DNA of 64,000 bases from Athripsodes cinereus (lineage: Eukaryota > Arthropoda > Insecta > Trichoptera > Leptoceridae), in the NCBI GenBank assembly GCA_947579605.1, contig OX388318.1, forward strand, positions 22,988,098 to 23,052,097. Direction: 5' to 3'. Positions 11,560-20,843 of this stretch are shown here, piece by piece. The notes beneath the pieces are model-generated. The model searched no databases. It was not told where the DNA came from and saw only the letters and a list, made by a program, of their open reading frames with translations. The translations under genes and the position numbers were made by a program. Each line of letters starts with the position of its first letter. The stretch's first letter is position 1.

Positions 11560-11772
11560 GCAGGGTTACTCTTGACAAAACTAAACACGATCTTAATCTA
11601 GTCTTGATCTTGATCATACGACGCACGAAGGGACTATGGTCAAAAACGACGCGCTACCGCTATCGCGCGATCGGTTTGCGCGTATTTTTGGCCAATAGTC
11701 ACTTCGTGCGTCGTATGATCAAGATCAAGACTAGAATAAGATCGTGTTTAGTTTTTTCAAGAGTAGCCCTGC
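11560..11772. mobile_element. Foldback element MITE-1, copy 1
   Basis: A nearly complete palindrome of about 212 bp with termini GCAGGGTTACTCTTG and CAAGAGTAGCCCTGC. The inverted repeats extend through the CTTGATCTTGATCATACGAC segment. The centre contains GTCAAAAACGACGCGC. CTG trinucleotides lie on both sides. No coding sequence is present. Other copies are at 13244-13456 and 24256-24416. Confidence 0.8.
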
Positions 11773-11972
11773 TGTAGACCTAGTCAAAACACATTTAAGC
11801 GTTACGTTTTCGTTCGAATGTAGACGAAGTTGTGAGAACGTGTCATTGTTAGTAGCTAAAATACGCAAGTAGCTACGAAAATTGACACGTTCTCGCAACA
11901 ACACGTTTCGTTCAAATGCACGTCGTCTACATTTGAACGAAAACGTTACGCTTAAATGTGTTTTGACTACAG
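11772..11972. mobile_element. Foldback element MITE-2 inserted at the end of MITE-1
   Basis: Termini CTGTAG and CTACAG lead into long inverted arms containing TCAAAACACATTTAAGCG and CGTTTTCGTTC. The left arm has a 6-bp insertion (ACCTAG). GCCCTG occurs at 11766-11771 and 11973-11978 and reads as a target duplication taken from the terminus of MITE-1. No coding sequence. Confidence 0.75.
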
Positions 11973-11978
11973 GCCCTG

Positions 11979-13243
11979 TTTACCAGTTTAAGCGTGAATG
12001 TCTTGTTTATTATTGGCACAGAGATGACGATTTATAGATTTATTGCATGCAGTGAGTTCGCTGGCTACCTCAATCATGGGAAATACCATTATGTGTCAAT
12101 ATATTTTTGTATTCTATTTACAGTTTTTATATTTTTTTACTACGATATTATCGTTTTACATACATATACTAGTATACGAAAGGTTTTGATTTCATAATAT
12201 GACACATTTGAAAGGAGATTGTTTTGTTATTGTATCTAATATCATAAAAGAGAACGGGAGATGCTTTGTTAATATAGATATATAGAAATATCACAAAAGA
12301 ACCGGACGTTTAAATTACAAACGTAAATAATAAATAAATAAATAAAAATATAACATTATCAGTTTATTTTATTGAGTTCCCTTTTCTTTGAAATCAATTG
12401 AATAAAAATAACAAATCATTTTCTGGAAATATTATTATTTTGACACGTGTAGTCGAAGAAAAGAAATGAAAAGAGAGAAAGAAAAAAACGAGTCTTTTAT
12501 CACTTAATTTGTTTTATTCATTTATTAGTTCCTAAAGAATGCGTTGCATATAAAATTACACCAACTTAGTTTCAACCACTACCTCTAATTGCATGAAATC
12601 TAACTGAATGCATGAATCTAAAAATATAGTGTGTTTGTTTGGTTTCGATTTTTATATGGTCAATTGTGTAAAAGTTGCACATTGATTATAGTTATGTTAA
12701 AAACAATCTATTCTACACATCTAATAAATAAATAATATACATGGCTGATGGATATCTGGTGGTCGCCGGGAGACGTGGTCACCCAAGATTTAAATGGCTA
12801 GATCACGTCAACTAGATGGATGGTCTCGTGCTAAATAGAAATGAAAAGAAGAGTGTACAAAAGGGGTTGTATAAATATTTTAAAAGTAAAAAATGTGCGG
12901 CCCAAGGACAGGATTAATAATGGCACTCGATCTTTTTTGCCTACTCTGCAAAGAAAGTGCCATGAAAGAATGTATAAACAATATATAACCTTGAGAAAAT
13001 GGTTTGTCTTATTTATTTACATTATAAATAATATTTTTGTGAATAAATAAGACAAACAATTAATTCAGAGGCATGCATAAATGAAAGCAAATTATCATAG
13101 ATTTCTTTATTACAACTTTGGTAAATGTAGATATTTATATCAAATATAGGTATATTAACACATTGTGAATAAAGAATTTGAGAATTTGAAAATTGAATTT
13201 GAAATACATACGAATAAACAATATTTGCGTAAAGATAACATCT
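11979..13243. other. Mostly unassigned; possible LINE scrap near 12745-12840
   Basis: AT-rich sequence. At 12760-12835 the plus strand suggests RGHPRFKWLDHV, like the GRPRxxWxD region near LINE protein C-termini, but it is too short and broken to place in a family. Confidence 0.3.
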
Positions 13244-13456
13244 GCAGGGCTACTCTTGACAAAACTAAACATGATCTTAATCTAGTCTTGATCTTGATCA
13301 TACGACGCACAAAGTGACTATTAGCCAAAAGTACACGCAAACAGATCGCGCGTTAGCGGTAGCGCGGTGTTTTTGACCACAGTCCCTTCGTGCGTTGTAT
13401 GATCAAGATCAAGACTAGATTAAGATGGTGTTTAGTTTTGTCAAGAGTAACCCTGC
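13244..13456. mobile_element. Foldback element MITE-1, copy 2
   Basis: Same family as 11560-11772, in the opposite orientation judged by the asymmetric centre. Termini are GCAGGGCTACTC and GAGTAACCCTGC, and CTG is present on both sides again. Confidence 0.8.
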
Positions 13457-13528
13457 TGAATCATTTATTCTACCCATGAAAGAGAAGAAACTTTATTTTT
13501 CAATATACCTACTATATATTAAATGCAT

Positions 13529-13632
13529 ACTATCACGGCATCTCTCACAAGTGAGGAAGCCATTACACTAACTGCATGTAATAAACATATAAGTTGTCAT
13601 CTCTGTGCCAATAATATTCATTCAGGATGAGC
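13529..13632 (-). repeat. TAG-SINE fragment
   Basis: Reverse-oriented 3' half: ATCACGGCATCTCTCACAAG, then the ACTGCATGTAATAAACATA block, TGTCATCTCTGTGCCAATA and ATTCAGGATG. Confidence 0.65.
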
Positions 13633-14111
13633 TATCAAATCCTTTTGAAAAATTTATTTATTTTTGAAAAATAAATAAAAAAATCTTACATTATAAAATA
13701 TAGTTATCAGGGTAGCAAAGAAGTAAGTGAGAAAAAATCTTGTTTATATCAGTGATTGTCACGGGACTAGTTATTTGATATGAAGTGAAAAATGCTGGAA
13801 TTTCATGGCAGGTTTACCTTTAAAAAATCTAAAATGTTAAGAGATAAACATTTTACACTATTAGGGTAGCAAAATATAGAATGGAATATAAGATTTTTAT
13901 TCATAATAGAATACTTTCCTGATTAACTTTTCATAATATATTATTCAAAAAAGCACCATATTCCTGTAAGCGCCAAATCCATAAAATTAGATTTGTTGGC
14001 GCGTTCTTTTTCATAATAGCAAAATATAAAAAAAATAATGCTAACCAATAGCAGCACACATTTAGTTAATAACTATGTACATATGTATAGTATTTACATT
14101 ATTTCGATTAT
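13633..14111. other. No recognisable gene
   Basis: AT-rich sequence. A small imperfect palindrome around GCGCCAAATC...GTTGGCGC at 13969-14002 is the only structure noticed. Confidence 0.45.
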
Positions 14112-14280
14112 AAATAAATCAGCTTTCAAGAAACATTCTTTAATGAAACTATGTTGACCGTGCCTTGTGTGTGGCTGGTCCGTTGCTGTGGAACAAAATT
14201 CCCTATGATTTGCGAACTCAGGAGAGTGTGGAGGTGTTCAATACGAGGTTAAAATCCCTGTTGTTCAGGAGGTGTTAAGA
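14112..14280 (+). pseudogene. CR1/Jockey-type LINE C-terminal fragment
   Basis: The plus-strand frame reads ALCVAGPLLWNKIPYDLRTQ then ESVEVFNTRLKSLLFRRC and a stop. This is the characteristic last segment of CR1/Jockey-like LINE proteins (GPxLWNxIPxxLR...FKxxLKxLLF). A close relative lies at 58848-58985 on the minus strand. Confidence 0.75.
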
Positions 14281-15290
14281 TTATTGAATGGGCCCTTGCG
14301 GTGGTTTTTCCACAAAACGGCGCATCATAAATACAAAAGTTGTCCAGTTATTATTATTATTTATCGGGAAATCGGTATTACATAGACAAACATAGTAAAA
14401 CTCTGATGAAAATTGACAAAAAACACACCAAATCATTTTCCTTATTTGAAACTTCAGCTACACTGAGAAAAGGTACATCTACAAATTCAATTGATATTTC
14501 ACAATAAATTGTTTTGCTCGCCTTACCATTGATATAATATGACATAAAGATCAAATTCAACATTACGTAACATTAAATCATTTCGCATTTACCGATAACT
14601 ATTTCTGCACAATGATTTGTTCGGCCTTTACCAATCTTTTACTAGTTTTAGTTACCCAAACATCCGTGTATGGCGCTAGTTGGTTTAAAATAATCATGGA
14701 CCTAAATAGAGTAATGGACAGACACTTTGGTAAATATTTTGTAGCTGCGCGGGGAGGGGAACGGCGGGCATTTTGTATGAAACAAATTTTGTTCGGTACA
14801 TCGCATTTGGGCTGCGTTCAGACAGTCACCGAGTGACGACGCATATTTTGAAAGTACCTATACAATGCCAGTACGCATTCATAGTGTTCTTGCACTGTAT
14901 GTTTTCAAAATGTGTAACAAAATATAGTCTCAGAAAATATACTCGATTTCTGCGTAATTGTCATGTATACTTTCTCACGCTGATTCAGTGAATTTGTTTG
15001 GATAGATTTAGGATATAAACTTGTAACAAGTATTTGTGAAGTATACAAGCTCAGAAAGTTAGATAATGGCATAATTAAAAAAAAAGTATAAAGCAATTAG
15101 TTATAAACTAATCAAGTAGTTATTACTTTAACTGTTAATTTAAAGATACCTATTAAAATAATTTATTCCTTCGTTAGAGACAAAAATATTTTTATCATTT
15201 AAAAGAAACACAAAAGAACTTGAATGCTACTATAAAAAGGCGCCAGTCAAATAATAATAAAAATATTTATTTATTTAAATATATTTATAG
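14281..15290. other. No recognisable gene
   Basis: AT-rich sequence upstream of the W2-like exon. I saw no further exon of the same protein here. Confidence 0.45.
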
Positions 15291-15562
15291 TTTATGTCAA
15301 ATTGAAGAATGGATCAAGAATGTTATTGAGAATCCAGAGGAAATCTGGTTCATCAGAGCTCTGACTGAGGCTGTGTATAAATATGTACTAGTTCCAACAG
15401 AAAATGCAAAACCGAGATTTGACGATGTTCAAGCCAAACAGCGATTAAACACATACAACCCACTTTTAGTCACATTCATCGGAGACAAACACAATCCTGA
15501 ATTAGAATTGAATTGTCTCTATGCAATTCAGCGTTTAAAACACAAACTTGAACCTCCAATGA
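15291..15562 (+). CDS. Exon encoding an eIF4G-type W2 domain (partial gene)
   Basis: The frame contains QIEEWIKNVIENPEEIWFIR, then ALTEAVYKYVL, RLNTYNPLLVTFIG and PELELNCLYAIQRLKHKLEP. This resembles the C-terminal W2 (AA-boxes) domain of the translation initiation factors eIF4G and NAT1/DAP5, with FIRALxxAV followed by ELxxLYAxQxLxxxLE. In eIF4G this HEAT-type domain binds partner kinases such as Mnk. The block is bounded by an acceptor (ATATTTATAG, AG at 15289-15290) and a donor (GTAAGT from 15563), giving a 272-nt exon. No neighbouring exon was found, so it may be one exon of a gene with large introns or a stranded duplicate. This is the strongest host-coding signal in the window. Confidence 0.65.
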
Positions 15563-15987
15563 GTAAGTATGAGAATGATTTAAAAACTAACAAAAAAGAA
15601 TTCCAGCATACATTGATTTTTCTATACAATAGGGTGCCAGAAATTGGTTTTCATCTCTTGCTCAGAAGTGTTATGTTAATCACAACACACTCCGCTTTGA
15701 AGTGAGAGTTTGTGGGTTTTATACATAATGTTTCTGTTTACTTTTTGGAATTGAAATGTGAATAATTTATCTATAATGGTTTGAATTTAAAGACGATATT
15801 TTAGTTATTTCATCGACAATATTGGCATGAATTTCAGTTTTTAATATGCATGATACAATAATAATTATTGTTGAATATTTTTTACTTCATTTCATATTTA
15901 TTACATTCAATAAATATGGCAAGAATATTTAAACTTTCAATCAATTACCTTATTGGTAGAAAATAAATTGAAGATAGCACACAATAT
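15563..15987. other. Presumed intron or flank of the W2-like exon
   Basis: AT-rich. A second acceptor-like CTATACAATAG occurs near 15630, but the sequence after it does not continue the W2 domain. Confidence 0.4.
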
Positions 15988-16240
15988 GTGGAGCACCCGG
16001 TAAAGAATTGGTCTCCCACTCTTCTCCTTAAGTTTTCGAGTGTCCTGTAAAAGGCAGGTATTCGAAAAAATTAAGACATTGTACATCTTAAATTCAGCGA
16101 TGAGGTTTGCCACCCATCCTGAATATCTTGATTTTATATTGGCACGAAGAGGACAACTTGAATGTTTCTTACATGCAGCTGGTCTGCTGGTTATCCCACT
16201 TGTGGGATATGCCGTGATGGTATAGTAGTAGTAGTAGTAT
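15988..16240 (+). mobile_element. TAG-SINE, most complete copy
   Basis: A non-coding element of about 250 bp. It begins GTGGAGCACCCGGTAAAGAA, continues through AGTTTTCGAGTGTCCTGTAA, ATTCAGCGATGAGGTTTGCC, ATTGGCACGAAGAGGACAA and GCAGCTGGTCTGCTGG, and ends in CCGTGATGGTATAGTAGTAG repeats. No clear tRNA promoter boxes are seen, so the origin of its head is unknown. Its last 40-45 bp match the 3' end of the LINE at 39530-39840. About 18 copies or fragments occur in this window. Confidence 0.8.
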
Positions 16241-16620
16241 AGTTTACGTCTTTTACACGTTGACAAATTTAAGAAATTATAACAACAAGTAAATCCAAAA
16301 TAACAAAAATAATTTTAAAAGTTATAAAAGCAATATAAAATAATAATAAAAACAAGACGTAACAAATAATGGCGCCATTACGATGACATTTGGGTCATAA
16401 AAACGCTCTAAGTTATTCACGATTATCCGGGGTTATATTCACCACTCACTGCAACTTCATGGTCGTTCAGGTAGCTCGACATCGAGTGACATTTATGTAC
16501 CAGTGAACCAACCCTTGTATGTTTAGTTGTTTTAAAAATGTTTCAAGTTTTTGCACATCAGTTGAATTTTTCATATCGGTTTTTGTTTTTATATCTAGAA
16601 GAATAGGACTTATGATTAAC
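16241..16620. other. No recognisable gene; region upstream of the THAP-like exon
   Basis: AT-rich sequence. It could hold a promoter for the THAP-like gene, but nothing specific supports one. Confidence 0.35.
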
Positions 16621-18015
16621 ATGGTGACGTGCGCTATAAATGGTTGTGGTTATAAATCCAATCCAACTTTCGCAGGAAACAGGATTGTCATATTTTCGGT
16701 AAGTTGTTTTGTATTGTAGTTTTTATCTTAATATATATTGCGATTTTAAAGTCGTTTATATTATAATTCGTATACTTATAAATGATCATAATAATGTTAT
16801 AAATGTTATATGTAATTATCTGTCCTTATTCTCCTATATGTACACATGTAACTTGTTTTCCATTCTGTCATCTGACAATACAAAGAACCTACAATCTGAT
16901 GTTTGGTTTTTTTACCCGTTAGAATGAAATGTTTCATGCATACAAATCTGATCAGGTTAATGATATTATAGCATGTTTATAAACAAAATCATTTTTTGTA
17001 GTTTTCCAAAGGATCCAGAAAGGAGAAACTGGACATTATCCAATATTTGACACCAAGTAAACATAGTGTTTTGTGTTCAAAAACATCTCGTTTTTCTGCG
17101 AGGTTGGAGAAAAACGTCATTCTTACAAAATATCCGGGGTTTCCCACTCAGTTGCAAGTTAGTATGTTTTATATTATTCATTTAGATATATCTAATCTTT
17201 ACTCCGTAACACAGCTTCTTTTGTGCTTAGAGATAGAGAATGTGTGTAGAGATGACATAAAGCCACACATTGATCATCATAGATACGCTGTGAAATAACA
17301 TGCACCTGTCCTTGCAAACCTGGACCGTGTCATCTTGGAGTTATTTATCTCTAATTACATAATACATGTGTAAAATAATAACTCTTGCCACACTCACAAT
17401 ACAACCTGCATAGCAAAATATTTTCAAGAGTTTTGTGAAGCTATTCTAAATAATATTATGTACATTATTATAAAATTGTGTGGAATTAATTTAAAATGTT
17501 GGTTGATTGGTTGTTGGTGGATAGGCGACCGGTGTGGCGCGGAGGCTAACGCACTTGCCTTTGAGTCACGAGGTCCCGGGTTCGATTCCCGGCCAGGGCA
17601 AAATGAAGAATGACCTTTTTCAGATTGTCCTGGGTCTGGGTGTTACATGTATATGTGTTTAGTGCATTGTATATGTGTATCGCCGTGTTAGTACCCATAA
17701 TACAAGATTCATATCTTAGTTTGGGACTAGCTTGGTCTGTGTGAATTGTCTACACGTGTAAATGTGTAAAATTTATGTCGCTCAGTGTGGATTACTACAG
17801 CGTATACAAGTCCTTATATGGTATTTTTTTATGTTTCAGAGAAAGATCGCAGAATATTGTCTGCAATTGAGAGTACAACATCAGCAATTAAGAGTTCGGT
17901 GCCAGTAGCTGAATATTCAATACCTCCAGTTGACAATATAATACCAACAGTTGACAGGATAGATGTGAGTTCGTACATCAATCCACCTGTGCAACATGTC
18001 TTCAACCTACCATAG
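16621..18015 (+). pseudogene. THAP-domain-like gene, probably decayed
   Basis: Exon 1 (16621-16698) reads MVTCAINGCGYKSN with FAGNRIVIFS and ends at a GTAAGT donor. This is the start of a THAP zinc finger (C-x4-C). Exon 2 (17002-17157, after TTTTTTGTAG) contains FPKDPERRNW in one frame and LTPSKHSVLCSK in another. Both are THAP hallmarks, so the frame is disrupted between them, and the expected CSxHF reads CSKT because of an extra A. Exon 3 begins after ATGTTTCAG at 17840, with a stop at 17908 or 18015 depending on frame. AATAAA occurs near 18140. A tRNA-SINE sits in the second intron. It could be a host THAP gene or a THAP transposase relic. Confidence 0.5.
17524..17768 (+). mobile_element. 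tRNA-derived SINE (tSINE-2), full copy
   Basis: The tRNA-like head has an A box near TGGCGCGGAGGCTAACGC and a B box GGGTTCGATTCCC near 17578. The body contains TCCTGGGTCTGGGTGTTACA and GTGTATCGCCGTGTTAGTAC and ends near GTGTGAATTGTCTACACG. A second copy starts at 51387 and a third is at 56855-57068 (-). It sits between two exon-like blocks of the THAP-like gene. Confidence 0.85.
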
Positions 18016-19101
18016 CATACATCCAGTCACTCAACAAGTTAGTGCTCTTCAGAGGGCTTTGAATTTGTTGTATGTTAATTACAATGCATTTTGTTATCAT
18101 TATAAATCACTCAGTTTCTCCTGTTTATTTTTATATATTCAATAAAACTATCAAAATTTGTTTTTATTTCTAGCTATAATTTCTGTACATTTTTTTAAAA
18201 TTTTCCTTCAATTGTCATTCATTCTCTCCATATTGTGTGTATATGAAAACAATGTTTAAAAATAAATACTGAATGATTTTGAAATGAATTACTCAATTTT
18301 ATTAACTCATCCTATTCCCTATTTCATCAAATATATGAAAGCATTAAGTTATGTGGCATTGTAATTATTTTAAGAAGTAAATATAATGTTTTCTGATACT
18401 GTGTGAATAATCTCCATACATTGCCCATACAAATGTTAAATAAAGTGTTTCATACAAAATGGCCACCGTCGATTTCCCTTCCTCACTTTTTGGCTTCGCT
18501 GTCATTCATACAAATTACTATAAACGTTCCATCCCCTACCTATATACATCCATGAAAATAATAGTCAGGTGAGTACATATGGCTTGTAAAATTGCCACAC
18601 GCATAAAAATACATTATGATTGACGAAACGTATTTCAACAGTACAATATTGTTTTATTTATTTGTAGTATTTTCGTTATTATACAAATAACCTAATACTT
18701 ATTTATTGTTATTCAATATAAAGAATACACTAAAATGGTTGTAAAATGTGTTATATTTTGATAAAAAAAAAACAATACTTTGGTCATTATTAATTATTCT
18801 AATGGCAACGCTAATATTCGATGACATTTATCGGTTCTCCGTTGTGTTTTGTTCTGTGTTAATTTCTGTCAAGTCGTTTTCGTATTTCGGTGTTTTTTTT
18901 AGTGGATTGAGGATAATTGTTGAAATATGACCGTGCATTTACTCACATTTAAAACAAGATCCCTCATAATATTGCATTATGGGATGAAAAAATCACCTGT
19001 CATGGAAATGCAAGGTAAACCTTTGAAATTTTTTCTTATTTACTATTATTTTTGTATGATTTAAAGCATTAATGATTTTGATATATGTTTTTACTTTATA
19101 G
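18016..19101. other. No recognisable gene
   Basis: AT-rich sequence with an AATAAA near 18140, consistent with a 3' end of the THAP-like gene. Several acceptor-like tracts occur but have no coding sequence after them. Confidence 0.4.
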
Positions 19102-20040
19102 ATGAAACGCAATGTGGAAAATAACGTGGAATTACAGAATGAAAGTGGACCATCAAGTAACCATTTGGTGAGTAACATTGTTCTAACCTTGAGTGCTTGT
19201 GGATGGACTAATTAGGTTATTTAATTTAATGAATATTTTTTGCTTTACAGATTACAGAATTTAATGTTAAAAACCATGTGATGAAATGAAAGTGAAACTT
19301 CAACCATCAATTCGGTATGTAATATTGGACTAACATTGATTTTGTTTGTTAATGAACTAACTTTATTAGTTATCATTTGGTTTAATAAATCATTTTTGTA
19401 CTTTTAGACTGTGGAGGAAACAAATGAGGTTGTGATTGAGTATATACATTGAAGGAGACCCACCGTCCACCTGGATAGTTCAGAAATCTGGGGACTTACA
19501 TTTATCCGACTAAATTTCTACACTAACAAATTTGTCCACACGAGTGATGCCATAATATATGTTAAGATCAAAAGCATTTACAGCTCAACAAATAATGAAT
19601 CTTTATAAAGTTCAGTCCATGATGAGTTGGTATGAGATGTTTAATTTGCAATAATTGTTTTATCAACAAGCCAAATTTGAGTTTTTATTGAAGATTAACT
19701 AAAATTTGTACTTTACAGAATGTTGCAGAACATTAACAAATTGGTGAAGCTGTTGCACTGGGTTTGGTGTCACCTACAACAATAGCAAAAGTTTGTATAC
19801 TTCAAATTCTGTTATTTTAATTTCTATTCTTTCGTTTTCAAAAATAACTTTTAGTTATATATATTTTTTTTAAATTTACAGAAAAAAGGTCAAATGGAAT
19901 TATCAAAAGGCTAGAAGAAAACAAATTAGTAGAATTGGGGCATTCGTACTCAAACAGAAAGGGTCAACTGTCAGCATGAAAAATTTTTGTTCCCATAGAA
20001 AAATGTTGCAGAGAAGAATACCAAATAAAATAACTCCCGT
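19102..20040 (+). pseudogene. Series of short exon-like blocks with stops
   Basis: At least five blocks follow pyrimidine-rich AG acceptors: 19102-19167 (MKRNVENNVELQNESGPSSN, donor GTGAGT), 19251-19314 (ITEFNVKNHVMK then stop, donor GTATGT), from 19408 (TVEETNEVVIEYIH then stop), 19719-19790 (NVAEH, stop, QIGEAVALGLVSPTTIAK) and from 19882. The first two blocks and their downstream introns resemble each other and look like a tandem duplication. No known domain is identified. It may be the 3' part of the decayed THAP-like gene. Confidence 0.4.
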
Positions 20041-20087
20041 AGAGCAACAAAGTGGTACAATTAGAACTTGTGTTTTTTTAATTTATT

Positions 20088-20843
20088 TTGATATAATGAA
20101 AACAAAATTGTTTTTGGTTTTACTACGATTTATTTGTTATATAAGTTACCAGGTTTCAACCTATGAGGTCATTGTCAAACTAAATTTACTATAGGCCGTG
20201 TTGTTACTTAAATACTATGTCTTTGTAGGTAGGTATAACAATATATTCTTAAAGCTAAGGTTTTATATAATGCAAAAATTATTGAGGGAAATTCAGAAAG
20301 AACAGTTGGTTGAGTAAAGATTAATAAGGAAGACAGTTGATTAGTATTGTGTAAATAAATGAAATAGTATTGGGTATTGTTGAAACTAGTTGAAAATCTA
20401 GATGTTGTACATGTTATTATTCCTAAATGGATGCTTTTTGTCAATATTCCTCTGTTGATAATAATATTAGGTACATCTGTTACATCAATCTATTAGTTGA
20501 AGGCAAAATACCCAAACCTATTTCATTTATTTACACAATACTAACCAACTGTCTTCCTTAATCTTTACCAATAAAATGTCACATTATATATAATCAATAT
20601 AATTTAAATCATACAACACAACCAACTGTTCTTTCTGAATTTCCCTCAATAATTTTTGCATTATATAAAACCTTAGCTCTAAGAATATATTGTTATACCT
20701 ACCTATTAAGACATAGTATTTAAGTAACAAAACGGCCTATAGTAAATTTAGTTTAACAATGACCTCATAGGTCGAAACCTGGTAACTTATTTAACAAATA
20801 AATCTTAGTAAAACCAAGAACAGTTTTGTTTTCATTATATCAA
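20088..20843. mobile_element. Inverted-repeat element with PLE-like, hammerhead-like ends
   Basis: Arms at about 20088-20370 and 20505-20843 are inverted copies (about 85-90% alike by eye) around a spacer of roughly 135 bp. Each arm contains a motif reading TTGACAATGACCTCATAGG then TCGAAACCTGGTAAC. It has the layout of a hammerhead core, with a GACCT/AGGTC stem before GAAA, but the usual CUGANGA is altered to UUGACAA. Similar sequence occurs at 45790-45930. No GIY-YIG or reverse transcriptase coding remains, so the PLE assignment is inferred from the termini. Confidence 0.5.

Noticed and set aside
17524..17600. Possible tRNA gene
   Set aside because: Recurs with the same 3' body at 51387 and 56855-57068; a SINE head.
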